Below, piece by piece: positions 46,301 to 54,838 of a stretch of 64,000 nucleotides of DNA. How positions within the stretch are numbered: the stretch's first letter is position 1; each line of letters opens with the position of its first letter. The position numbers and the translations under genes were made by a program. This DNA is from Mytilisepta virgata (taxonomy: Eukaryota; Mollusca; Bivalvia; Mytilida; Mytilidae), in assembly GCA_028015205.1 (NCBI GenBank), contig CM051516.1, positions 31,324,230-31,388,229 of the forward strand, written 5' to 3'. The notes under the pieces are model-generated. The model was given only the letters and a program-made list of their open reading frames with translations, was not told the origin of the DNA and ran no database searches.

Positions 46301-47697
46301 TTGTCTTGTTGGTGAGCAGGCCTCCTTTTGGGTCTGCGGTGGATGCCTCTGCCTAAAAAAGGTCTTCCACCTCTGATTCTCCTTAAATACCCACGTCCTC
46401 TTGTTCCACGTGAGGTGCCTCTATGATATGAAAACCCTGAGTGAGGTGTGCCAAAATCATTGGTACTGTTGGTGTTGTTTGTGACTAACGCTGCTGCCTT
46501 TTGACCTTTGGTCAATTTGTCAATTTTGTCACAGACATCGTCTCCGAATAACATATCAGTAATAGGAGTTTGTGTTGAGCACAAACTACTATACCGCTCA
46601 TTCAAATAAGATCTTATGTTTGTTCTTCTGTACATAGAAATACTGTGGCTAGTTGAAGCCAGCATAGCAATACTATCAGTAAGCTGCTCGATCTGCAGAG
46701 TTTTGTCAACAGGCTCATCCGTATTCAAAAGGCTGTTTGTTATATTGACAATAGGAGTAAGTCCTTTTAACAGACTACGTTGTATGTTATGGAGTTTAAC
46801 ATCTTGGGATCTTCCAAACCCACTGATGCACAAATCCCAAATAATGTCATTAACCCTCGGAAATTTCAGATTGCAATTTTCAGGTCTAGGATATTTGTCG
46901 AATAAATCGTTCCTTTTAGACTTATCTATCTCCGTAGTCAACAAGTTGTTTACTAAAGTTGATAGCTTATCAACAACTTTTGGGCCCGTCTTTTCTTCTT
47001 GACTAAAATCGCTAACTTTACTATCTAGTATTTTGTAAAGCTGGGCGCTGCCATCTTTGTTTACATCACCCCTGTCACTTCCGCCCAGCCTCTCTTTCGT
47101 GTTAACATCGCACGTGCTTTGAGGCTCCAGACGAGGAGTCTTAGTTGTCAGTTCTGAAGAAGACACATCTTCAGTAATTTTCCTTTTACGTGAGTCGACA
47201 GTATCGACATCTGAAACCCGTTCGTGGTCGTATTCGTAACCTTCGTAATCCTCATCTTCATAATAATAGTAATCATCATCATAAAATCCTTGTTGAAAGG
47301 ATTGCAGCGCTTTTGTCACCTGTTGCATTTGACTATTGTAGCCGCTCATAAAGTTCTTAAACATATCGGCTGTTACGTATTCATGAGAATTATTGTTACT
47401 GGTAACAGTACTACTTGTAGTATTTGTTACATAATCACTGACATGAGGTCTAACGTGAACTTCGGCATTAACCACTGTCGCGTGAGTTTCATTGTTGTCA
47501 TTGTTAGTAGCGTTTACACTGGGGTGAAGTTCGACAATAATCTCATTAGAGGTATCTACTTGCTTACAAGTTTCTGATACCGGTATATTTGTAGCACTAG
47601 ATGAAGACAAAGCCTGCTTGCAGGACGTAATATTGTCTCTAGTATTGTTAGTATTGGGCAAAAACCGTGCCAAAAGATCATCATTGTTTATATCCAT
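46294..47697 (-). CDS. DIRS gag-like protein
   Basis: 467 codons from the ATG at 47697 (MDINNDDLLARFLPNTNN); an upstream GTG at 47718 is less likely. The N-terminal third is rich in Asn, Thr and Ser. An acidic tyrosine-rich stretch follows (YDDDYYYYEDEDYEGYEYD) and then a folded middle part (KYPRPENCNLKFPRVNDIIW, AALVTN). The C-terminus is strongly basic with Arg/Gly repeats (GTSRGTRGRGY, RRIRGGRPF, HRRPKRRPA), suitable for nucleic-acid binding. No zinc knuckle is seen, which is normal in DIRS gag proteins. Assignment rests on position and composition. Confidence 0.82.
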   Translation of the reverse strand: MDINNDDLLARFLPNTNNTRDNITSCKQALSSSSATNIPVSETCKQVDTSNEIIVELHPSVNATNNDNNETHATVVNAEVHVRPHVSDYVTNTTSSTVTSNNNSHEYVTADMFKNFMSGYNSQMQQVTKALQSFQQGFYDDDYYYYEDEDYEGYEYDHERVSDVDTVDSRKRKITEDVSSSELTTKTPRLEPQSTCDVNTKERLGGSDRGDVNKDGSAQLYKILDSKVSDFSQEEKTGPKVVDKLSTLVNNLLTTEIDKSKRNDLFDKYPRPENCNLKFPRVNDIIWDLCISGFGRSQDVKLHNIQRSLLKGLTPIVNITNSLLNTDEPVDKTLQIEQLTDSIAMLASTSHSISMYRRTNIRSYLNERYSSLCSTQTPITDMLFGDDVCDKIDKLTKGQKAAALVTNNTNSTNDFGTPHSGFSYHRGTSRGTRGRGYLRRIRGGRPFLGRGIHRRPKRRPAHQQDKK

Positions 47698-47888
47698 TTT
47701 CAGACAAAAAATAACCACAAAATTACGACAAATACATTAAATAAACTTAGCTGATGTTGAAAAAATCCTTAGTTCTAATAAATCCATAAAACTAAAATCC
47801 TGATGTACTATAAAATAAGTCTAATAATAAAAGATAGAAACTCAGCATCAATTATGATGCATGAAGCCATTCCAGGGAAAAGTCATAC

Positions 47889-47956
47889 TGAAGCATTCTG
47901 GGAACTAGGTCATAATCTCTCACTGGGTCACATGTGCCTCTCTGTATTGTAAGATA
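47889..47956. repeat. DIRS left terminal inverted repeat
   Basis: CTGAAGCATTCTGGGAACTA, GTCATAATCTCTC and CACATGTGCCTCTCTGTATTG mirror 43124-43195. The element ends ...TTGTAAGATA at 47956, the base predicted by the internal complementary region. Confidence 0.9.
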
Positions 47957-48792
47957 AGTGAAATGTAAATTTGAAAAATGTTTGCCATGTTGAGATCTAC
48001 CTACCCTGAAATTTTAAAGGAAATCCCAAAACCCATTTAGGAGTTGTTGCCCTTTTTTTGTCAAATTTTCAAAATTTTTTCATTAAAAAATCTTCTCCTC
48101 TGAAACCGCTGGGCCGATTGGTTTGAAACTTAATAGGAATGATCTATGACATGTTCTCTACAAATGATCCTCAATTTAATTTGATCTGACATAAAACATG
48201 GCTGTTGTAGCTAAAAATAGAATATAGGGGTGCATGTGTTGTTTTTGGCTTATAACTTAAAAACCGTTACAGATAACAAAAATCTGACGGGGTAAAATTG
48301 ATCAGCATGACAAGATCTACCTAACCTGAAATTTTGAAAGAAACCCTAGAACCCATTTAGGAGTTATTGTCCTTTTTTCGTCAAATTTTCAAAATCTAAC
48401 ATTTTTCGTCATTTATCCCCAAAACTATTTGAGATAGAAGTGATATGTAAATTTGAAAAATCTTTGCCAATGTTGAGATCTACATACCCTGAAATTTTGA
48501 AGGGAATCCCAAATTCTATTTAGGAGTTATTGGTTTGTGTAATTTGAGGTTGGGTTCTGTTACATTTATTTAAGGTTCACCGTTATTCCTGGTCAATTTT
48601 ATCAACTTCCTGCCAGGACTACCACCACCAGGGAACATATTTTAACATTAAATCTTATGAAAAATAAATCTTCAACAAATTTTCCCTGAACAATTGAACC
48701 AATTGCAACAAACTTGGTCAAATAGTTGATTAATTGTCCAATGAAAACCAGACTCCAGGTGAGCGATACAGGCTCTAGTGAGCCTCTTGTTT

Positions 48793-49139
48793 ATGGATAC
48801 TTTTTGGTTTTGTTTTAGGTCTCAGATATTATTGTGTAAAGTTATAATATTACTATTCAACAATTAGCATTATGTGGTCGTATCATGCTGCGCCTAGTGA
48901 AGTTCGTTATTTATTAGATAAAATTATATTTGTTAACTCTGTGATACAAGATTTTCATACATGTTTTGTGTAATTTTTGTATCTTTTGTATCATTTTGTG
49001 TTTTTATTACTAAATCATTAAATAATATGGATGTCAACAACAACAGAAATTGATTAATGATTATCCTCAAAAACATTATGGTCCCTAAGATGTGTTGTTA
49101 TAGTAAAATAATATATCTATCATTGTTGTATTAACATAT
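48793..49139. other. No gene seen
   Basis: AT-rich spacer between two family-A elements. Confidence 0.5.
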
Positions 49140-50168
49140 TTTTAGCCACCTCTGCCATTATTTGGCGTCTGTTTTTGTCTTTCGTCACCTTCCGTACACT
49201 TTAATTTTATTTTTTTCCTCTAAATCCACTAGGACAGTTGCGACCAAACTTTGGTGGAATGGTTCTTGAGTGGTTATTCAGAATCATTTTCAGGGGTGCA
49301 GACCTCAAAAAAATATTGTTGCCGTTTCGAAATATAGAAAATCAGCAAAAAATACTTTAAAATCTTCTCTGAAACTACTGGGCGAATTGATACAAAAATA
49401 TTACAGAATTGTCATAAGGCGGTGCCCTTTCAAGCTATGTAAAGGGTTTTGACCTTCAAACATTATGGCCCATGGTACTAAAAAGGGATGAATCGTGAAA
49501 AAAAATTTTTTATAATAGCCTTTGAAACTATAGGAGTAATAAAGTCCAAAATTTAATGGAATGGTTCATATGTTGTCTCTATCAAAATTGTCAGGAGACT
49601 CTGATCTCTGTCCAAAACTGCTGTCATTACAGAAAAATAGACAAATCAGCAAAAAATATTTAAACACTTCCCCTCTAAAACATATATAGCGACTGGGAGA
49701 AAATGTTGATATAACTGTCCCTCGTTGATTCCGTTTCAAATTTACGTCATGCCTTCCAACCTCTGACCAATATGGCTGTAAATATTTTAATTAGAAAAAC
49801 CAGCAAAAAAATATTTAAAAATCTTCTCCAAGGTTGGATGGGTGCTAAGTCCATGGGTCTGGACCTGTGTACCAATAGGACCAACTGAAAATAAACAAAT
49901 TGATAAATTTATATGGAAAACCTTTGCCCTGAATGTACCGGTACAATTCAGACAAAACTTTAACTGAATGTTCCTGAGATGCTTCTTTTTTTTTAAATGT
50001 TCCATACTATGGACCATGGACCGATACCTATCCTTTTAATGCTTTTAGTGAAAAAAAAAACAGCAAAAAGGACCAATAAGGATTTGATTTTTGTGATGTT
50101 GTATAATATGTCCATTGAATGGCAAATTAAATACCAATGAGATACAGTCTCCTAGGAGCATCTAGTTT
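49140..50168 (+). mobile_element. Diverged family A element
   Basis: The head is a remnant TTTTTAGCCACCTCTGCC, then TTTGGCGTCTG and CTTTCGTCACC. Units of 130-170 bp share 'atcttctctgaaactactggg', 'ggaatggtt' and 'cagcaaaaaatattt'. The tail at 50137-50168 reads GAGATACAGTCTCCTAGGAG then CATCTAGTTTT, with CTCCTAGGAG as hairpin. The GGTGAGC part of the tail is lost. Confidence 0.6.
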
Positions 50169-51480
50169 TATGATTGTTTAGGGACAACCTGTTAGTTTAT
50201 AAGTCATTATTTGTGATATAAATTTCAAGCTCAGTGTTATTTGTTACCTGTTATTTTGTTGATATTAGTAAATTTTTACTTTATTAAAACTTATTAAATA
50301 TGTTACTGATTGTCTGAGTCTATGGAGTCAATAGCTTTGTGAGCTTAAATATTAGAATTTACATCTACATGATCAAAAAAACTTTTTTGTCAGAAACATT
50401 GTTCATTAGAAGTTTTTGAAACGATCCTTCGATTGTCCTCACTAAATATTTTATTGTGATGGTTATCATCAGAAAATTGTTGCCATTTACAAAATATCAA
50501 GGATTTTATTAGCTTCCATGATGAAAACTTTAAAACAAAGACAGGTTCCAAACTTTGGCGGAAAATGCCGGCTCATTCTGTGATGAAGATAAATTCAATA
50601 TCACACGAATTAAATTGTGGTAAATTTTGAAAAAGGGTTACGTGGGCTTGCATGCCAAAAAAACAGGAACATTCATAGGTGGACTGATACCTATCCTTTT
50701 AATGCTTTTAGTGAAAAAAAAAACAGAAAAGGGACCAATGTGGATTTCCTTTTTGTGATGTTGTATAATATGTCCATTGAATGGCAAATTAAATACAGAT
50801 GAGAGCATCTAGTTTTATGATTGTTTAGGGATAACCTGTTAGTTATAAATTTCAAGCTCAATGTTATTTGTTATGTGTTATTTTGATGATGTTAGTAAAT
50901 TTTTACTTCATTAAACTTATTGAACATGTTACTGATTGTCTGAGTCTATGGAGTCGATAGATTTGTGAGCTGAAATATTAGAATTTACATCAACATGATC
51001 AAAAAATCTTTTTTGTCAAAAAAATTGTTGATTAGAAGTTTTTGAAACGATCCTTGGATTGTCCTCACTAAATATTTTATTGTGATGGTTATCATCAGAA
51101 AATTGTTGGCATTTGCAAAAATATCAAGGATTTTATTAGCGTGCATGAAGAAAATTTTAAAACAAAGACAGGTTCCAAACTTTGGCGGAAAATGCAGGCT
51201 CATTCTGTGATGAAGATAAATTAAATATCACACGAATTAAATCGTGGTAAATTTTGAAAAAAGGGTTACGTGGGCTTGCATGCTAAAAAAGTAATTTTCA
51301 TAGATGGACCAATACCTATGCTTTTTATGCTGAAAAAAAAACAGAAAAAAGGACCAATGTGGATTTCCTTTTTGTGATGTTGTATAATATGTCCATTGAA
51401 TGACAAATAAGATACAGATGAGAAATACAGTCCCCTAGGAGAATCTAGTTTTATGATTGTTTAGGGACAACCTGTTAGCT
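50025..51480 (+). repeat. ~640-bp tandem duplication, about 2.3 copies
   Basis: The word GATACCTATCCTTTTAATGC, followed by AAAAAAAACAG, starts units at about 50025, 50687 and (diverged) 51310. Each unit includes the family-A tail ('catctagttttatgattg'), a segment with 'gactgattgtctgagtctatgg'-like sequence and 'ggttccaaactttggcgg'. Units 1 and 2 are about 660 and 623 bp. The third stops near 51480. Confidence 0.8.
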
Positions 51481-51900
51481 TGACCATTTTATGACCGGGA
51501 GGTCGTCGGTGGACTTGAAACCTGTACCCGATATTATCCACGTTAAATCCAAGTTATCCAAAAATGCTAAAAATAAAAAAAAAACATGCTACCAGACAAC
51601 CTTTACATCTTTTCTTTTGATGGGCCTTTTATTGTGTAAAATCGGCCTGAATTTTCCACAGTGGTTTATAAAAATCTGCAGAAATTTTTGAGATCCTGAG
51701 CGGAATTCTCCAGAGTGTCAAAAATCCAGACCCGAAATCGCCGTCGGTTTTGCAAAACCTTGGCCCGAATTGGCCGCACGTCCCGTATCTAAATATTATT
51801 GAGTTACCCCCTCCCCCGAGCAGAATTATGACATATTCTATTCGATTTCTTTCTACCTGATCTTTGTAACAGTTCCTGTCGTGTTTGGTACTGCAGCCGT
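51481..51900. other. No gene seen
   Basis: A 66-codon frame at 51491 has no recognisable similarity. The stretch looks like unique sequence. Confidence 0.45.
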
Positions 51901-51904
51901 GCTA

Positions 51905-52230
51905 TTTGTGTCTGACAGAGCCGAACATAGTAAAACATAGTACCCTATGGGAAATTTACTTAAAGATCTTGTCTGAGACCACTGGGCCATTTGGAACAAA
52001 AGTTAGCAGCAAGGATTCTTAGTTGGTCCTCTTTCAGAATTATATCCGATGACCCCACCCGTCATCAAAGCCAAACATAGTTTAACATAGGACCTAATTG
52101 GAAAAATAACTGAAAGATCTTCTTGTTTGAAACCAATGAGCCAGTTGGCTTTACAACAATGTTCCAGGCTGCCATTCGAGATGAACATAGTCCAGGTGAG
52201 CGATACAGGCTCCCGGGAGCCTCTAGCTTT
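51905..52230 (+). mobile_element. Family A element, 3' fragment
   Basis: Two units ('agccgaacatagt', 'cttgtctgagaccactgggccatttgg') and the tail TCCAGGTGAGCGATACAGG, hairpin CTCCCGGGAG and CCTCTAGCTTT at 52191-52230. Confidence 0.7.
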
Positions 52231-52261
52231 TTTACATCAGGGTACAAACCATTTTCTATTC

Positions 52262-52314
52262 TTAGTTCACCTGGCCCAAAGGGTCATGTGAGCTATTGCC
52301 ATCACTTGGCGTCC
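52262..52314 (+). mobile_element. Family A2-like head, cut off by Polinton-like DNA
   Basis: TTAGTTCACCTGGCCC AAA GGGTCATGTGAGCT and then ATTGCCATCACTTGGCGTCC. The sequence switches directly to GC-richer foreign-looking DNA at about 52314, within the microsatellite start. Confidence 0.7.
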
Positions 52315-52539
52315 GGCGTCAGAGATAACAAGTGCGAATGTCTCGGTATTAGCCGGGACATCGCGCACGAGTGACAGTTCGTGTTTGAATCCTTACATGA
52401 CCTTGTCGTAGTCGTCCGCAAAGCCGAAAATGTGTTTTAGGAGAATGGTGAATGAAAACGAGCCCTTGTTAATGATTTACCCATGGTGAGCCGCAAAGCT
52501 GATGTTGTCTGCCTGGGAGTCTGTGGATGAGTCTTTATA

Positions 52540-52913
52540 CACAATTGGTTGAGACATTGCGACTTGGAAAGACGTCGGGGTAGGTCAGCATTCCCAGCAT
52601 GGTGGTGGCAACAACCAGATCGTTAATGTGCTCAATCTGTTTCCCAGGGAGCATGTAGCTGATTGTTCTGAAGAGATACACGATCCCGTTGTGAACGAGC
52701 GACACGTGATCTGCATCGGCATACGCTATACCATCATTCTTTTAGAGTCGCCATTCTACCAAGAGATAGCTCCTGCGTTTCGATGTTGATTCGTATTTCC
52801 GCGCCGGCATTGTTTAGTTGGGCCCCGGCTTGAGGTTCGTGTTCATGAACCTGGTATTCCTGAAGACTTTCATCGAAAGACAACCCTTCGGTGATTGTAA
52901 GCATATCAGCCAT
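52540..52913 (-). pseudogene. Capsid-like protein, N-terminal part, frameshifted
   Basis: Starts MADMLTITEGLSFDESLQEY at 52913 and runs to a stop at 52734. The coding trace continues in another frame from about 52745 (YADADHVSLVHNGIVYLF, ATTMLGMLTYPDVF) to about 52540. I recall this type of protein from Polinton-type elements, where I believe it is the double jelly-roll major capsid protein, but I cannot verify this here. Frame breaks make it a remnant. Confidence 0.5.
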
Positions 52914-53009
52914 TGTGTATTTATTTATAGCGCTGGGCGAAGTCGTGAAGGGTGGCGATGCCAGCCAGAGATGATGTTGTTCAACCTGGTCTTGGCGGGT
53001 GTGATAATG

Positions 53010-53470
53010 TTGTTCAACTTTATTTGTTTTTGAAGGGCGCGTTGCATTGGTTGGGGTTTCTTGGTAAAATTCTTTACGACATATGGTCCACGGCCTTATT
53101 ACACCCTTTTCCACACCAAGGCGGCATTGGTAGCGGCACTCATAGCCTTACTTTCCCACGTTTTCGCGGCGGAAGAGTTGAAGACGCGTGCGAGTAAGTT
53201 GACGGCTGTGTCAAACAGACCTTGCCTGCCGACTACATACTTTCGGCTATAACCGTTTTTCACCACTTACGGCATCGTGTTTTATTTATAGGAGGTTACG
53301 TTGCTTGTACTCCTCGCTGTTGATCTAACCATCCTTCTTGCGTCCAGGACGGCGACGATTTCGTTGCGTACGCCATTTTTCCCAGCCCGATAGAAGACAG
53401 CGCACAGGTCCAGACGATCTAGGAGTGGTCGAAGTTCGTTCGAAACCCACTGCTTGTAGATGTGTGACAC
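53010..53470 (-). pseudogene. Unrecognised Polinton-associated coding remnants
   Basis: Two pieces are visible on the minus strand. 53282-53470 reads HIYKQWVSNELRPLLDRLDL and RNEIVAVLDARRM. A more broken one at about 53060-53215 has VNLLARVFNSSAAKTWES and AATNAALVWKR, resembling a small alanine-rich virion-type protein. I do not recognise either securely. Position next to the capsid-like piece is the only context. Confidence 0.4.
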
Positions 53471-53497
53471 GATGTTTATTTATTTATTTATTTATTA

Positions 53498-54477
53498 TAC
53501 CCCCGCTTTTGAAAAAAGCGGGGTATATAGTATTCGTTGTGTCGTGCCATCCGTCCGTCCGTCCGACCTTTGTATCCGCAACTCCTCCTAAACTACTGAA
53601 TGGAATTTGATGAAACTTTCAGAGAATCTTCATCCCATGATGGCATTGTGCACCTCCTATTTTAGAATTTGATCGGACCAATTTTTGGGGTTTCCCATAG
53701 AAAAACATGGACTTTGACTTTCAATGTGATAGGGGCTGCCATGATGCCATCCGCAACTCCTCCTAAACCACTGTATGGAATTTGATGAAACTTTCAGAGG
53801 ATCTTTATTACATGATGCCATAGTGCACCTCCTATTTTAGATTTTGATCTTATGAATATTTGGGGTTACCCATACCAAAACATGGACTTTGACATTCATT
53901 GTGATAGGGGTACCATGATGCCATCCGCAACTCCTCCTAAACCACTGAATGGAATTTGATGGAACTTTCAGAGGATTGTTATTACATGATGCCATAGTGC
54001 ACCTCATATTTAAGATTTTGATCCGATGCATATTTGGGGTTACCCATACCAAAACATGGACTTTGACATTCATTGTGATAGGGGTACCATGATGCCATCC
54101 GCAACTCCTAAACCACTGAATGGAATTTGATGAAACTTTCAGAGGATCTTTATTACATGATGCTGTAGTGCACCTTCTATTTTAGATTTTGATCTGACCA
54201 ACATTTGGGGTTTTCCATACCAACACATGGACTTTGCCATTCATTGTGATAGGGGGTACCAGTATGCCATCCGCAACTCCTCCTAAACCACTAAAGGGAA
54301 TTCCATGAGACTTTCAGAGAATCTTTATCACATGATGCCATAATGCACCTCCTATTTTAGATTTTGATCTGACCAACTTTTTATGTTTTCCATAGCAAAA
54401 CATTGACTTTGCCATTCCTTGTGATAGGGGGTGCGGGGGTATCAATTAGTGAGCTTTGCTCACAGTATTTCTAGTTT
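53498..54477 (+). mobile_element. Family B short element, copy 2, intact
   Basis: The head is ATACCCCCGCTTTTGA followed by AAAAAGCGGGGTATAT (palindrome), then GTCGTGCCATCCGTCCGTCCG. Five units of about 174 bp start at 53575, 53749, 53923, 54097 and 54269. The 3' part has GCGGGGGTAT (54433-54442), the inverted copy of the element's first ten bases, then hairpin GTGAGC-TTT-GCTCAC (54449-54463) and AGTATTTCTAGTTTT. It has no coding capacity. It is the clearest example in the window of the shared head/tail layout. Confidence 0.88.
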
Positions 54478-54483
54478 TAATTG

Positions 54484-54735
54484 GGGTTTAACGCCGTTTT
54501 CAGCACATTTTGGCCATTTCGCGGCGGCCAGTTTTTATTGGTGGAGTAAGCCGGAGTACCCGGAGAGAACCATCGACCTTCGGTAGGAAAATTGGCAATC
54601 CTTGTCAATTAAGATCGGAGTCGAACACACCCCGCCACAGGTGAGATTCGAACTCACAACTCCAGCGTTGACAGGCTAGTGATCAGTAGTATTCATGACG
54701 AACTACCTAGACCACTTGGCCACCGAGGCTCCGAC
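54484..54735 (-). mobile_element. tRNA-derived SINE, minus strand
   Basis: On the minus strand the element starts GAGCCTCGGTGGCCAAGTGG, which contains a very good A box (TGGCCAAGTGG, + strand 54712-54722). A B box (AGTTCGAATCTC, about 54643-54656) follows, with spacing that suggests a Leu/Ser-type tRNA ancestor. A conserved-looking body (CCGGAGTACCCGGAGAGAACC on + strand, in 21 bases shortened here) and the end GGGTTTAACGCC follow. It inserted directly behind the family-B tail. Confidence 0.8.
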
Positions 54736-54838
54736 ACTATGTTCACCCACTTGTAACTCCTACTATCTTTAGGAGTCTGGAGAGAACAGAGTTGCCTTGG
54801 TACATGGCGTTGGTGCTTTTCAAGATCTCGCCATAGTT

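Larger units (their letters stand above)
43081..47956 (-). mobile_element. DIRS-type tyrosine-recombinase retrotransposon, 4,876 bp
   Basis: Read on the minus strand the order is left end, gag-like ORF, reverse transcriptase/RNase H/methyltransferase-like ORF, overlapping tyrosine recombinase ORF, internal complementary region, right end. The host family-A1 sequence reads 'gagataga' before 43081 and 'agtgaaatg' from 47957, which is continuous in other copies, so no target duplication was made, as expected for recombinase-mediated integration. The internal complementary region joins both ends at exactly these coordinates. This is the classic DIRS1 layout, not an LTR or Ngaro layout. All three ORFs are long; one frameshift in the RT part is the only evident damage. 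Confidence 0.95.
38986..48792 (+). mobile_element. Family A1 element, split by nested insertions
   Basis: The head at 38987-39015 (TAGCTCACCTGGC TATT GCCAGGGTGAGC) and first units run to 39519 ('gttattgccctttt'). They resume at 43019 ('catcaaattttcaaaattttaac'), break again at 43080 and resume at 47957 ('agtgaaatgtaaatttg'). The tail is at 48754-48792 (CTCCAGGTGAGCGATACAGG, hairpin, CTCTTGTTT). Joined, the order of words equals the intact copy at 25154-26750. The two gaps hold a family-A2 element and a DIRS retrotransposon. Confidence 0.85.
52315..53475 (-). mobile_element. Polinton/Maverick-like fragment 1
   Basis: Base composition jumps well above the surroundings. The minus strand carries short coding pieces in several frames (described separately), typical of a decayed Polinton or adintovirus-like insertion. 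A TTTA microsatellite (53474-53496) and a family-B head bound it on the right. No terminal inverted repeat is seen. Confidence 0.65.

Noticed and set aside
46616..47577. Plus-strand ORFs of 128 and 117 codons opposite the DIRS gag
   Set aside because: They are antisense shadows of the gag ORF with low-complexity I/V composition.
43440..47718. LTR retrotransposon or endogenous retrovirus
   Set aside because: There are no LTRs, protease or DDE integrase; a tyrosine recombinase, inverted ends and an internal complementary region identify DIRS.
54643..54735. Functional tRNA gene on the minus strand
   Set aside because: Good A box, but it is the head of a SINE with a 160-bp unrelated body, and arms do not pair fully.
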